Source of the DNA: Ahaetulla prasina
Taxonomy: Eukaryota > Chordata > Lepidosauria > Squamata > Colubridae
Assembly: GCF_028640845.1 (NCBI RefSeq)
Contig: NC_080546.1
Span: 69,221,205 to 69,285,204 of the forward strand
Reading direction: 5' to 3'
DNA: 64,000 nt
The notes below the pieces were generated by a model. That model was not told the DNA's origin. It did not search any database and saw only the letters and a list, made by a program, of their open reading frames with translations. Both the position numbers and the translations under genes were made by a program. Below are positions 1 to 12,900 of this stretch, piece by piece (position 1 is the stretch's first letter; each line of letters begins with the position of its first letter).

Positions 1-143
1 ATAGCAGTAACATAGGAATTATAATAAATCATTGAAAAGTCTTGTGTCTCCTTATAACAATTATGTCATGATTTTGTTAAAATCTCACATTGATTTCTGA
101 ACCACCCAGCAGTAAATCATTTGGGAAGCATATAAAGCTTATT
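1..143 (+). repeat. Paralogous copy of MAP9 intron 9 sequence, left part (copy A)
   Basis: This stretch matches 7607-7749 almost base for base, in direct orientation. Its first bases are the target-site sequence that flanks the hAT element at 5719-7605, so copy A begins at or inside that target site. Together with 917-1076 it forms one duplicated block that has been split by inserted DNA. Whether the hAT element also lies left of the window cannot be seen. Confidence 0.9.
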
Positions 144-149
144 AAAAGA

Positions 150-695
150 GGCAGGATAGAATATTTCCCCAAAGGAGAAATGGAGAAACATATTCTTAAA
201 GGCAGAAAGTAGCCCCAGTCTTCCTGCCATAGTAAAACAGCCTCAAGCAGAAGAGACTGGTCTTTTGAAATGGAGATTTTGTATCCATATAGGAAGACTG
301 GGCCAATCTATTCATAAAGAAAATGCACAGAAGGTTGGAGTTGATAGGATTAAAATCTACATTCCCCCAATCAAATTCTAAGAACAGGACATGACCTTTA
401 GGACATTATAGGATCAATCCACCACCACTGAAATAGTAAAAGACACAAGACTCACTACATTGCACAACCTCCTGGAGCATCTCAATCATAAAACCCAAGA
501 AGCCTATAAAGATCCATCCATTCACCCAGCCAAGGGTGTCCCAGAAACATTGCTGTCCCAGAAACATTGCTGCTGTCACTGAAGTTTCTGGAAACCAAAT
601 AAACCTTCTTTCTTTGCAGTCAGTCGCCATTTTATTTCCAGAGCCTTTATCCTGGCTTGGAACTGTACTGGATTTTTCTTCCCACAATAACGTAA
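150..695 (+). mobile_element. Solo LTR-like element, retroviral type (approximate ends)
   Basis: This sequence is absent from the paralogous copy at 7749-7800, so it looks inserted. On the plus strand it has a TATA-like box (CCTATAAAGATCC, near 508) and a polyadenylation signal (AATAAACC, near 599) about 90 bases further on, the order expected inside an LTR. A diverged relative with the same landmarks lies at 42350-43020. I see no gag or pol beside it. The exact termini and target duplication were not found, so the LTR identity is an inference. Confidence 0.5.
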
Positions 696-816
696 GATGA
701 AATATGCATTTTCATAAAATATAGTAAGATGTGTAACAAAGTTCTACATATGCAGAACAAACTTAGTTAGAAGTAGCTGACATAATAAAATTTACAAAAT
801 TCAAAATTAAGTATAC

Positions 817-912
817 CATTTTTCAACTGCGGATCTGCTGTCTTTCTCTCTGCAACAACCTCCTGCTCCTCCTTCTTTTTAATCTTTCAACTCTTTTCTC
901 CTTATACATTTG
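817..912 (-). pseudogene. MAP9: Frameshifted MAP9 C-terminal exon-like segment
   Basis: Read on the minus strand, a 96-base segment is bounded by AG at 913-914 and by a GT donor (GTATAC, 811-816). Fragments in three frames resemble the C-terminal half of vertebrate MAP9: first MYKEKR, then KKEEQEVVAERK, then AVEKW at the splice border. No single frame joins them, and the first frame meets TGA near its end, so at least two small indels are implied. It lies between the two halves of the duplicated block. It may be a dead duplicated exon, a real exon damaged by sequencing error, or a decayed exon replaced by one left of the window. Confidence 0.55.
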
Positions 913-916
913 CTGT

Positions 917-1076
917 TTTAAATATGCACTTACTTATTCTTATAACTTAATTGACAGATTGTCTTTCTAAAACATTCTTTTAGAAGCCTACATTGCATTT
1001 TTTGCACATGAAGTGGCAGCAGCAGATAAATATAGAGAAGTCTCCCTGGAGAATCAAAGTAGGTGATTCATTCTCT
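917..1076 (+). repeat. Paralogous copy of MAP9 intron 9 sequence, right part (copy A)
   Basis: This is essentially identical to 7800-7959. Both copies stop matching at the sequence ATTCTCTGTAT. Copy A runs there into the tail of an antisense L2 LINE, and copy B into a SINE. Confidence 0.9.
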
Positions 1077-1079
1077 GTA

Positions 1080-2970
1080 TTTTTATTTATTTATTTATTT
1101 ATTATTTAAATTTTTATACCGCCCTTCTCCCGAAGGACTCAGGGCGGTTCACAGCCTGATAAAAAATACAAAATAATACAATATAAATACGATTAAAATA
1201 TAATTAAAAAACTTATTAAATTGGCCACGGTTAAAATTTAGAATAAAAACCCATTAAAAACCCATAAGTTTAAAAACTAACCCAGTCCAGCGCAGATGAA
1301 TAGGTGAGTTTTAAGCTCGCGACGAAAGGTTCGGAGGTCCGGAAGTTGACGGAGTCCTGGGGGGAGTTCGTTCCAGAGGGCGGGAGCCCCCACAGAGAAG
1401 GCCCTTCCCCTGGGCGTCGCCAGACGACACTGTCGCGCCGACGGCACCCTGAGGAGTCCCTCTCTGTGAGAGCGCACGGGTCGGTGAGAGGTATTCGGTA
1501 GCAGCAGGCGGTCCCAGATAGCCCGGCCCTATGCCATGGAGCGCTTTGAAGACGTTTCACCAACACCTTGAAGCGCACCCGAAGGCCACAGGTAGCCAGT
1601 GCAGCCTGCGCAGGATAGGTGTCACGTGGAGCCACGAGGGCTCCTCTATCACCCGCAGCTGCATTCTGGACTAACTGAAGCCTCCGGATGCCCCTCAAGG
1701 GGAGCCCCATGTAGAGAGCATTGCAGTAATCCAGACGAGACGTCACAAGGGCGTGAGTGACTGTGCATAAGGCATCCCGGTCTAGAAAGGGGCGCAGCTG
1801 GCGCACCAGGCGAACCTGGTGGAAAGCTCTCCTGGAGACGGCCGCCAGGTGGTCTTCAAAGGACAGCCGGTCATCCAGGAGAACGCCCAAGTTGCACACC
1901 CTCTCCATCGGGGCCAATGACTCGCTCCCAACAGTTAGCCGTGGACTCAGCTGACTGTACCGGGATGCCGGCATCCACAGCCACTCCGTCTTGGAGGGAT
2001 TGAGCTTGAGCCTGTTTCTCCCCATCCAGACCCGTACGGCTTCCAGACACCGGGACAGCACTTCGATAGCTTCATTGGGGTGGCCCGGTGTGGAGAAGTA
2101 CAGCTGGGTGTCATCAGCGTACAGCTGGTACCTCACACCGAAGCCACTGATGATCTCACCCAGCGGCTTCATGTAGATGTTGAACAGAAGGGGCGAGAGA
2201 AACGACCCCTGCGGCACCCCACAAGTGAGGCGCCGCGGGTGACCTCTGCCCTCCCGCCACACTGTCTGCGACCGGTCGGAGAGATAGGAGGAGAACCACC
2301 GATAAACGGTGCCTCTCACTCCCAATCCCTCCAACCGGCGCAGCAGGATACCATGGTCGATGGTATCGAAAGCCGCTGAGAGGTCTAATAGGACCAGGGC
2401 AGAGGAACAACCCCTATCCCTGGCCCTCCAGAGATCATCCACCAACGCGACCAAAGCCGTCTCAGTGCTGTAACCGGGCCGGAAGCCGGACTGGAACGGG
2501 TCTAGATAGACAGTTTCCTCCAGGTGCAGGGGAAACTGATATGCCACCATACTCTCTACAACCTTCGAAGGTTGGAGACCGGACGATAATTACCTAAAAC
2601 AGCCGGGTCCAGGGAAGGCTTCTTGAGGAGGGGCCTCACCACTGCCTCTTTCAAGGCGGCCGGAAAGACTCCCTCCAACAAGGAAGCGCTCGTAATCCCC
2701 TGGAGCCAGCCTCGTGTCACCTCCTGAGTGGCCAGCACCAGCCAGGAGGGGCACGGGTCCAGTAAACACGTGGTGGCATTCAATCTACCCAGCAACCTGT
2801 CCATGTCCTCGGGAGCCACAGGGTCAAACTCATCCCAAACAATATCACCAAGACCGCCCTCAGACGCCCCGTCCGAATCGCCACAATTTTGGTCCAGACC
2901 GTCCTGAAGCTGAACGATTTTATCGTATAGATAACCGTTAAAAACTCCTCAGCATCCATGCAGGCCACAT
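1080..2970 (-). mobile_element. L2-clade LINE, 5'-truncated, with reverse transcriptase and 3' end
   Basis: On the minus strand one frame (2550-1270) encodes much of an L2-type reverse transcriptase: [20 protein letters not shown], then [20 protein letters not shown], then the catalytic YADDTQLYFS, then thumb and C-terminal segments. The upstream part (2819-2556) carries [20 protein letters not shown] in another frame, so a frameshift breaks the protein near 2553. A frame loss near 1600 sends the C-terminus into another frame (1477-1277, ending at the [12 protein letters not shown] region). The 3' end has a short hairpin of CCGCCCT and AGGGCGG and then a (TTTA)n tail at 1080-1105. It lies in intron 11 of MAP9, in the same orientation as the gene, and is not active as it stands. 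Confidence 0.9.
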
Positions 2971-3506
2971 GGCATAGTCCCGGAAGCAGGTGCCATTTTC
3001 ATTGCAACTGCTCTGAAAATGATGCTTGGTTCCTAGACACATCCATGTAGCCTAGGAATGCCAAGGAATGGAGTGGTCTGCTCTCCTTCTCTAACACAAG
3101 CTTCAGAGAGCTATAGAAAGTAAATGAGCAATTAGTGAGGGGGGAATCCAGTGAGGTAAGAAGCAGGACCAAGGCCAGTGTGGTGGGACAGCAAGGCCTA
3201 AGGCCTGTAGGAACTTGGCAGAGCAGGTTAGAGTGGAGATAAGAACTGCAGTGCTGCAGTGTCCCTGCAATTAGCTGTAAAGGAGAATTTGCCTGAATTT
3301 TGCTCACATGACCCTGGGGGCACTGCAGCAGCAGTAACTTTGAAACCAGATTATAGGTGGCTTTTCAGGCATCCATCATAACTTTAAATAGAGGGTAGTG
3401 ATAAATCCAAAGAGGGTAGTGATAAATCGAGGACTACCTGGAGAGCACTGACAATACAGTTCAATGTATTATGATTTTTTTTAAACATTTGCAAGTTAAA
3501 AACTAC
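2971..3506. other. Intron 11 sequence, mostly unassigned
   Basis: I recognise no gene here. A short piece at 3405-3441 ends in the AAATCGAGGACTACCTGG motif that closes the TA-flanked MITE seen complete at 24688-25079. The rest is unassigned. Confidence 0.4.
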
Positions 3507-3671
3507 TGCCTTTTGTGCCTCTTCCTTTTTCTTCTCATTTAGTTCAGCTTCTTTCTTTTTCTTTGCTGCTTCCATTTTTTTTTTCTCAGCCAATTTTTTT
3601 GCTTCTTTTTCTTTCATAGCCTTCCAAGCTTCAAAGGATGCAAATGCTTCTTCTCGTTTAGCAACTTCTTT
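3507..3671 (-). CDS. MAP9: MAP9 coding exon 10 of those seen (codons 550-604)
   Basis: The exon starts after an AG acceptor at 3672-3673 and ends before a GTAGTT donor. It is 165 bases, phase 0 on both sides. It encodes [20 protein letters not shown] followed by a run of K, E and A that should form a long charged helix. This is the MAP7/MAP9-type coiled coil. The match to vertebrate MAP9 is strong over the first 25 residues. Confidence 0.92.
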
Positions 3672-6600
3672 CTATATGGAAAGTAGCATTGTAAATGTTG
3701 TATAAATTTTTTATTATGGTAATATAAAATAATAATCTTGCAGGCATGTTAAATTGCTGGTTTCATAAGATAATTTTTAATTTTTTACTTCAAAACACAT
3801 AACATTCAACTCTCTCTACAGTAGAGCACAAATGCTGCTAATTTTGACCTATTTATCTGAACTGTAGTTATTAGTATAAAAGTATCTAATAAGACAGACA
3901 ATTGTGACTTTTTTCTTTCTTTCTTGAAGAAGAATTCCTCCTATTTTGGAAAACTGATCTTAGTCACCACACTCACTTCTAAGCTATTTTGTTCGTATCA
4001 TATTTTATGCAGGGATACAAGAACATACAAGCATAAATATAAATTTGTACATTAGGCATCATTGGCGTTCTTTGAGCTTGATTGTTTTCTTGCAGACATT
4101 TCATTATTCAGACTAGGTAACATCAGATATACCTCATTTCAGCTCTGAACTACAAATATTGTCCTTAATTAGAAAAACTTCAGGATTTGGGGAAAATATT
4201 CTATTAAATTCTTTCTTTCCTATCACGTTTTGTAAACCTACCTTTAAAAATACAATAGTGATTTTTCTGTTCAGAACACACTTGTTCCTAGCCAGCATTG
4301 CCTATATTCAAGGCTGATTGGGAGACCATCCATGTTTCAGCCCAATATATTAGGAGGGCAGGAAGTTAAGGAAGGTTGCTGTAGGGCTTGTCTAGAGCAA
4401 TCAACTGAATGGATAGAGTCAGGTTTTAATTTAGGAAATAAGACTTCAACTACTTCTTTAACATAATACATAGGATGGATGCAACATTATTTCATGAGGC
4501 AAAATGTGCTTTAAGACCAATGAAGGTACAAATTAGCATTTGTCTGCAACTCCTTAACCAAATACCTATTTTGCCAGGATTGTGTATTAGTCACTAAAGG
4601 TGTCAATGTGATTCCAGGATAAGGTACAGCTGCTTTAAGGAAAGCAGATAGGTGCCACATGAGCACTCTTGCATGTGGGAATCACTTTTTTGCCTCTGAA
4701 TCCAAACTATTGCACAATTGTGCTATTTAATTCAGATTCCATTTATAGTAATTAACTATTTCACATGTCTACCAAACCACCATCTCCTCTCAGTTATTCT
4801 AATGCACATCACAAATTAAAAGTACTTTATTATATATTAAGATTATGAGAACAAAATAATATAGAACTCTCAACCTGTGACATTAATGATCGTGTATAAA
4901 AATATTGATGGTAATTTATAAAGCATATGAGCATTATGAAGTCCTGTAGACATTCATCATGTATGAGATCAGCTGAAAACACTTATTTATCATATGGAAT
5001 CTAATGGGCACAAAGTTGTATTTACAATTTCTATCAAAGCCCAGTCAACATTGTTAAAATATTTTTTTTAAAAATTGCCAAGCCTCCTGCTTACCATTTT
5101 AAAAATCTCTTTCTCATTACTGAGAGATAGCAATTGTGCCATCACATATTGTGTAAGTATATTACAGTGTTAATCCACCTAGTTTAAATCCTGAGCTAGT
5201 TAAAAGATTGGTGATTAGTTCCTGTACATGATGGTATCAATTGTTGATTGGCTTTTGTGCTCTTTGGTATACCTATTTTAAGAAAGCATTTTTTTCAATC
5301 TTACCAGCATCATCATATAAAGCATTCAACAGTTTTTACAAACCACGCTCTGATTACTCCTTGAATATATAAACTCTAAGCTACCCTTGAAGCAGCATTT
5401 TTACTCTTTGACAATCCTCTTTGTTTGCTTCTTTATTTATCGTAATTAAATTTAACACTGAACTTTTGCTATTAGTTATGCTGAATAACATGCCAGTCTA
5501 TAAAGCCAACATCATTTGCAAGAAGTCAGAAGAAACAGGACATAACTGGAACAGATATGGAATGCCTTAATAAAACTTATGGTTAAGGTTTTAAAACCAA
5601 CCTTTTCATTTTTCTCTCGCAAGTTCTCAGCTTTGTTTCTTTTTATTCTTTGTAATTCCAAAAGGAAGATTCTCTTCTTTTCCAACCAGTCCTATAAAGA
5701 GAGAGAAATAGATAGCAGCAGGGGTGGGTTCCAAAAATTTTTCTACCAGTTCTGTGGGTGCGGCTTGTTTGGTGGGCATGGCTTGGTGGTAATATGACAG
5801 GATGGGCGTGGCTTGGTGGTCATGTGACTGGATGGGTATAGCTGGATGATAATGTGACTGGGTGGGCGTGGCCAACTTGACATCACTCACGTCAAAGGTT
5901 AGGGTTAGGGTGCTTGGCCTCTCCTCACCTCAAAGGTCTCAACGAGATACAATTTCCCTGTCTATTTATTTACTACCAGTGAACATCCAAAATATACTAT
6001 TTAATCCTATCTATATATATGCCATATGTGTACATATATATTACATAGTATAGTGTGTATAGGCACACAAAAAGATACATTATTTACTATATATACTGTA
6101 TGTGTATGTATACATACACACATACAGCTCTTCTAAAACTATACATATTCAACCTCACTTACTACATTTCGAAAAACACATCAAGTCCACTTTCTGCCAC
6201 ACTATAACTTCAGTACATTTAGAACATTACACACGCTTTCAGATGTTCTTCCCTAGCTTGCACATGACTGTTAGAGCCAGGAGAGGTCAGGGATTGAGTA
6301 AAATGTGTAAAGCTTACTTAACACTCTTGCTTAGCAACCAAAATTTTGGGCTCAATTGTGGTCGTAAGTCAAAGACTGTCTCTGCCTTCCTCTGCATGGC
6401 AGCCTTGTTCTAGTAATTTCCTTCTCCTTTCTGGCAATTTTTCTTTCTGTTAGAGGCACCAAAATAATCCAGACAATATAAGGTTTCCTGCTGGAGCAGG
6501 GGGTTGGACTAGATGGCCTCCAAGGTCCCTTCCAGCCCTAGATTGCTGTCCTGTTTCAAAGCTCTTCTGAAGCCACGTCTAGTGCCAGGGTTTGTGGTCC

Positions 6601-6898
6601 TTCCTTCCTTCCTTCGTCTTCTCTCTCTCTCTCTCCCCCACTCTCTCTCTCGTCTCTCTCTCTCTCTCTTTCTCTCATCTCCCTCTCTCTCTCTTCTCTC
6701 TCTCTCTCTCACACGTTTTAGGAATCACATCTAAAGGACCTCTAGAAGTCTTGTTCAAAACTGATTGTACTCCATGACAAAAGCTTTAGCTCAGATTCCT
6801 TAACTTGACTATAAATGATCCCATTTAGAGAATTTAGGGTTTTTTTTAAGAATGTGAAAATGAGCAAAACAATATAGTAGAGAGAGAGAGAGAGAGAG

Positions 6899-6944
<46 letters not shown>

Positions 6945-9900
6945 GATTTTATGTTATAAGTATTACAAGTAGTATTAAATGCTTGCCATCACCTGGGAGG
7001 GGGGGAAACAGGGAGATTTTTAAAAAAAACTATTTGGGCGAATAGGTTGTAAAAAATGCTTTTAAAAGGTAAAAAAAAGGCTCTGATGATCGCGCGGCTC
7101 AGCTGTGAGCCTCGCCATGCCCCCCCTGAGGTGGCTCTTCGGCTGAGCGCAGCGGGTCTCCCTCCCTGGCCGCCAGCATTTACCTTCTAGATCTTCCAAA
7201 CACCTCCAAAGGAAAGGCAACGGTAGTGGCAGGAGACGGTAGTGGCGGCCTCAGCAAGAGAGGGCAGTGGCGGTGGGGAGGGCGAAGCGGATGGCCTCAG
7301 CGACAGATTCAGGAGCTGCTGACAGGCGGGAGGGGGCCGCCCGGCCCGGCAAACTTCACAGCCATGGAAAAAGCTGCTGCTGTCACCGCCATGTTCTTTG
7401 CGTATGCGCATCCCATTGGACTTGCAAGGCAATGGAATGCGCATGCGTGAAGAACATGGCGGTGACAAACATAGCGGCCAGGGCAAGCAAGGGGGCCAGT
7501 TCAGGGATGTGGCCAGCCAGCCATTACTACCGATTATGCGACTGACGACAAATTTTTACTACTGGTTCTCCGAAATCAATGCGAATTGGGAGCAACCCAC
7601 TACTGGATAGCAGTAACATAGGAATTATAATAAATCATTGAAAAGTCTTGTGTCACCTTATAACAATTATGTCATGATTTTGTTAAAATCTCACATTGAT
7701 TTCTGAACCACCCAGCAGTAAATCATTTGGGAAGCATATAAATCTTATTACAAGCAATAAATCTGATTAAATGCTATTTAAAACTTTAAAACTGACTTTT
7801 TAAATATGCACTTACTTATTCTTATAACTTAATTGACAGATTGTCTTTCTAAAACATTCTTTTAGAAGCCTACATTGCATTTTTTGCACATGAAGTGGCA
7901 GCAGCAGATAAATATAGAGAAGTCTCCCTGGAGAATCAAAGTAGGTGATTCATTCTCTGTATAAAAGGTAAAGGTTCCCCTTGCACATACGTGCTAGTCG
8001 TTGCCGACTCTAGGGGGCAGTGCTCATCTCCGTTTCAAAGCCGAAGAGCTAGCGCTGTCTGAAGACGTCTCCGTGGTCATGTGGCCGGCATGACTCAATG
8101 CCAAAGGCGCACGGAACGCTGTTACCTTCCCACCAAGGTGGTCCCTATTTTTTCTACTTGCATTTTTACGTGCTTTCGAAACTGCTAGGTTGGCAGAAGC
8201 TGGGACAAGTAACGGGAGCTCACCCCGTTACACGGCTATAGGTATTATAGGTATACTATAGGTATTCTCTGTATACCTATAGTTAAAATGGGAATGTGTA
8301 ATGGGAGCTGAGATTAGACTAGGCAAATCTGTACTAAATCCATGTCTTCCTCAAGGGAATAACTGAAATGCGGAATCTTCACTAGGTTCAGTGTGTATAG
8401 GATTTTCTTCAATCTAACCTAACAAAGCTCCTGAATTGTATTTGGGATTTTATGTGTTTAACAGGATCAAAAAAAAATCCAATGGCTTAACATTAAATGA
8501 AGAAATTTAAGACAATTTGCTACTTTTTATTAAAAAAATGAAATATAAGGAAGGCCAAATATCAGTGTTCGTTCGTTCGTTCATTCATTCATTTATTCAT
8601 TCATTCATTCTATACAGTCACTAATCTGAGAATCATCTCACAGATATGAAAAACCCAGAAACTGATATCCTAACTAAATCTAGAAATTGCTAATGTGACA
8701 GATTTTCCCATAATATTAAATATGCTAAACACATACCTGGTAAACAGCTGCTCGTAAACTATCTGCTTTATCTAGCTCAGCACTGTATTTTTGTAGATGT
8801 TTGTTGTCCAAGAACTTTAATGTCCCTAAATATTGAGCGGATGTACTTCTTGAGACAGGAGAGTATTTTCCTGTTTTCTTCAAAGACCTGTAAATAAAAT
8901 TGCAATACTGAAAGTACAATTCAAAAAACAAAAATATTACATCCAGTCTAATATATTCTATATAGTCTACAGAATCCAGATGTCACGCGTCTTGCCCTCT
9001 GATTGAAGCTGCTAAGCTTTGCAAAAGCCCTGTTAACTCTGCAATCCAATTAATTATTGAAATGAGGACCTGAGAATAACATTATGACAGAAACTTCCTT
9101 CTATGGAAGAAGAAATATAGAATTCAACATTTCCACATTGTCTGAACTATTATAAATCTGTGAACTAGAAACTGTCATTAGAACATTTAGTCTAGGCAGA
9201 TGAAAACAATTGTCTTTTTTAATATAACAATTTTTATCTGGGATTAATTATATTATTATTATATACATATGCATATAGTTTATTTAATAGCAAATATGAT
9301 CAGTGACAAGCAATTAAAAAAATTAAAAGAACTAAAATATAGTAAGAGTAGCAATATAAAGAAGAAGGAAGGAAGGAAGGAAGGAAGGAAGGAAGGAAGG
9401 AAGGAAGGAAGGAAGGAAGGAAGGAAGGAAACGAGAGGATAAAAGAAAACTGGTAACAGCAGCTTCATGGCAAAACTAGTATTTTCCTCCTGTGTAGGTG
9501 CCATGCATTTTTAAAAACTCCTTTTTTTTACTCTGCCTAAATTGTCCTTTCCATCAAACAGTTTGACCTGATTCTAAAATAATAAATATTAAATAGGTTC
9601 TGTTCAACAAAAGCAATGATTTTGGGAAATACAATAATATCAATCATGAATTAAAACATATTTCAGAACATTGCTTTGGAAAATGAGTACTGCCTCTTGA
9701 GTCATCTAACTCAAGTCTGATTACATGTATTAAATTATATTGTCTGTAATTTATGTATCATAATATAAATTGCAAAAATTTTAATATCATGCCACTTCAT
9801 ACAGCATATACCGGTATGTCAAATTATTAACTATGTAGAATATAAATAATGAAGTTTCCTATCCCAAAAAAGATACAATTATTCATATTTCCAATTAGTT

Positions 9901-12900
9901 CTTTGCAAAAAATTAAATTTCCTACCTGATTTTAGCTTTTTGTGGAACTGCCTCTATCTCTTCACACTCTTCCTAATATAAGAAAAAAAAAAGGTTGTAC
10001 GACCCAGTAAAGACCCAAATTACCCATTTAGTACCTATGTTGGTGTATGAAATTAAAGGTCTGAAAAAAGGTGGAAAAGTGATATATAATTTCCTTTACA
10101 GCACATGTCTAACAAAGCCCAAGGAGCCTTGCTTGATGTCATTTTCTTTCCCCTTTTCAAATAGCCCTACAAAATTGGGCTACATTCCAAAGTAGCAACA
10201 AAGAGGGATAATAGACATTATGTTATAAATGAGAGGAAATCATCTTTTTCTCAGAAAAGGAGTAATGTGTTCATCAAATACAATTATATTTTTAAATATA
10301 ACCTATAACTGTTATGCTACTATTCAATACTTAAACTCTTAATTTGTTTTCTTCAAGTACTTATTTTGCATGAGAAAGAAGAAATAATTCCATTAGAAAC
10401 AAATAGAAATACTGACCTGTGTCACTTAACATTACAACATAGATGCAAGTTTAAGCCTGTAATAGTTATGTATAACTAAACATATTGTGTATATCATGTA
10501 TGAACACTTTAACATTATGCTACATTGTACAGCAATCAAATCAAGTTTTATCAGCAGTCATATTGTTTCCTGCCACGAATACATGACAATGATCAATAAA
10601 TATTACCTTTACAAAATCCTTTGAATGATCCATTATAGATTTTGAAGTAGTTAATGCTACTTCCTGTTTTGATTGATCATCTTTTGGTGTCTCAATAGAA
10701 TTATCTTCAATGACACTGGGTTTTAACATCTGCACTTTTTGTTCTAGAAAGTGTTCAGTTGACTTATATTGCTTCTTGGTATTCTCATAAACTGTGGTCA
10801 TCATTAATTCTATCACCGAAGGAGATTTTCTGTCATTCTCCGGCAATCTGAGATCCTGGCAATAGTTAATTTCTTTATGTTCATTATCTATTTTTAAAAG
10901 GAAAAGTTAAAATTATCAATTTTATTAATTTTAAAGAAAATTAACAAAGATGATAACAAAAGAATTCAGACAAACATATGTGAAGCTGTATACATTTACC
11001 TTAGAATTGCATAAGCAACAAATATAAATCACACTAATTCCTCAATACATATAGAGGCCAAAATTGAGGAAACCTTTTGGGGAAAGTGTATTTGTGAGGT
11101 TTGATGGCTAATAACACCACTTTTTTGGAGTAGTACCATAAAAGTATATATCAATGTAAAGATAATTTAATCAAGAATGTAATGCAACACAGTTTCTTCA
11201 ATTATCTGTATTCTATGAAAAGTTATAGCGAAATAACCAGAAAAAGGAAGCAAACCTTGCTTAGGTTGATTTCAGGCAGCTTTCTTTCATCTGATTGTAG
11301 TCAATGAGCATGAGTGTCTAGAGAGCCAATCAGGTATCATCTTGTTTTGGCCTCCTTTCAAAACTCAAGAAAAAAAAACCCCAACTCCATGGTTTGTAGA
11401 GAAAGGAATCTTTTACTGAGAATGAACTGATTGCAACGAAAGTAAAGCAAGTTCTGAATAATAGGTGTGTCTTACACATGTTCCCACATAAATCCCTCCT
11501 CCCTCCAAAGGTCAAGCAGTTGTGTCCAATCCACTTCTCCCTCAGGTGTCACGTGGGGGTCATCTTCAGATGGTTTCATTTCTCTTTGGATTCATAAGTT
11601 TTGTTTCTGCATTAGCCCCCTCCCCACCCCCACAATCTATGGCAGCCGAAGCAGCTAACCCGTATTTAAAGATACATCACCCCTTTACAAGGCCTAGCTC
11701 TAAAGACAGCAATAAAGCAATTAGCTGAACAATAAAACAATAAAAGCAGCTAGCGAGGCTGACAGTAGGATTCAGTTATTGATGTCATGTATTGAAGCTG
11801 AGAGGAGGACATTTGTTAGTGTGTTATGTGATCACTATCAAGTTGGTTGGTTTTTTTTTTGTTCTTTCATTTAGTGAGTTTGTAAAACGTAATGAAAGTA
11901 AAGTAATGTGCAAAGAGTTGATTGGTCACCCAGAAAGCGATGTAAAATAGTATTATTAAGTGAACAAGGCTACAGTTATAAAGAAATTAGAAGAAAAATC
12001 GGTGGAAACTTAACCAAAGTGGCATTTCTAAGTTTTTGAAGAGGTATAAGGAGACTCAGTCACTACAAAACCACACTGGTAAAGGCAGGAAAAGGTGCAC
12101 AACAGCAAATGATGATAGAAGAATTAAGAGACTGTGCCTACGTGACAGAAAAAATCATCTGCGTGTATACAAGATGAAATGGCGCAATGCAATGTAAAGT
12201 TGCGTGAAAGGACTGTTTGGCACAGACTGCAGGAATTTGGCCTAAAATCTAGAATTCCACGAAAAAAGCCACTTTTATCTCTCAAACAAAGGTTAAAAAG
12301 CATTACATTCTTGATTAAATTTCTTTCCATTGATATATAATTTTATGGTACTACTCCAAAAAAAAAAGTGGTGTTATTTAATTTAGTTTACTTTATTGTC
12401 ATTGCACATCATACAACAAAATTAAATGCCATCTTCAGTGTACATTATAACTATAAAACTAAAAATACAAACATACATCCTTTACATTCTATATAACTGA
12501 AATTGAAAACCTGATATTGCACTATACCCGTGATGGCAAACCTGGGGCACACGTGCCACAGGTGGCACGCATAGCCATATCAGTGGGCACGCGACCTCAG
12601 TTCCCCAGCTGATTTTTGGGCCTTCTGGGCCCACCAGAAGTAGGGAAACAGACTGTTTCCTGCCTATGTAGGGCCTCGGGGTGTGGTGGGGAAAGGCCCG
12701 TTTTTTCTCTCTAGGAGTTGTGGGGGAAGCAAAACGGCCTTCCCCATTCCCCTGAAGGTCTTCCGGAGGCCAAAAACGGCCCATTTTCCAACTTCTGGTC
12801 CCACTGGAGATGGGAAAGGCTGTTTTCACCCTCCCCAGATTCCTAGAGAGACCCTGGAGGCTGGGGACAGCAAAAAATGGGCCTTCTGGTCCCACCGGAA

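Larger units (their letters stand above)
5719..7605. mobile_element. Non-autonomous hAT element with 8-bp target duplication
   Basis: The ends are imperfect inverted repeats: CAGGGGTGGGTTCC on the left, and CAGTAGTGGGTTGC when the right end is read on the minus strand. Both flanks carry the identical 8 bases GATAGCAG (5711-5718 and 7606-7613), the target-site length of the hAT superfamily. No transposase frame is present. The left end holds about four degenerate copies of a 30-base unit rich in TGGGCGTGGC (5752-5870). The interior holds a CR1 3'-end scrap near 6480-6545, CT and GA/GAAA microsatellites, and a CpG-rich right end (7090-7530). Confidence 0.85.

Noticed and set aside
406..687. 93-codon frame in the LTR-like element
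   Set aside because: No similarity or conserved start, antisense to the LTR signals. Likely chance.
5897..5912. Telomere-like GGTTAGGGTTAGGG
   Set aside because: Only about two units inside a hAT element. Too short for an interstitial telomere.
6509..6734. R/E-rich and S/L-rich frames
   Set aside because: Translation of a (CT)n tract in two directions.
7963..8263. Possible tRNA gene
   Set aside because: It is a SINE body without a complete tRNA-like head, antisense and flanked by a target duplication. No cloverleaf can be drawn.
9361..9430. Regular direct repeats suggesting a CRISPR-like array
   Set aside because: A GGAA microsatellite without spacers, in a vertebrate intron.
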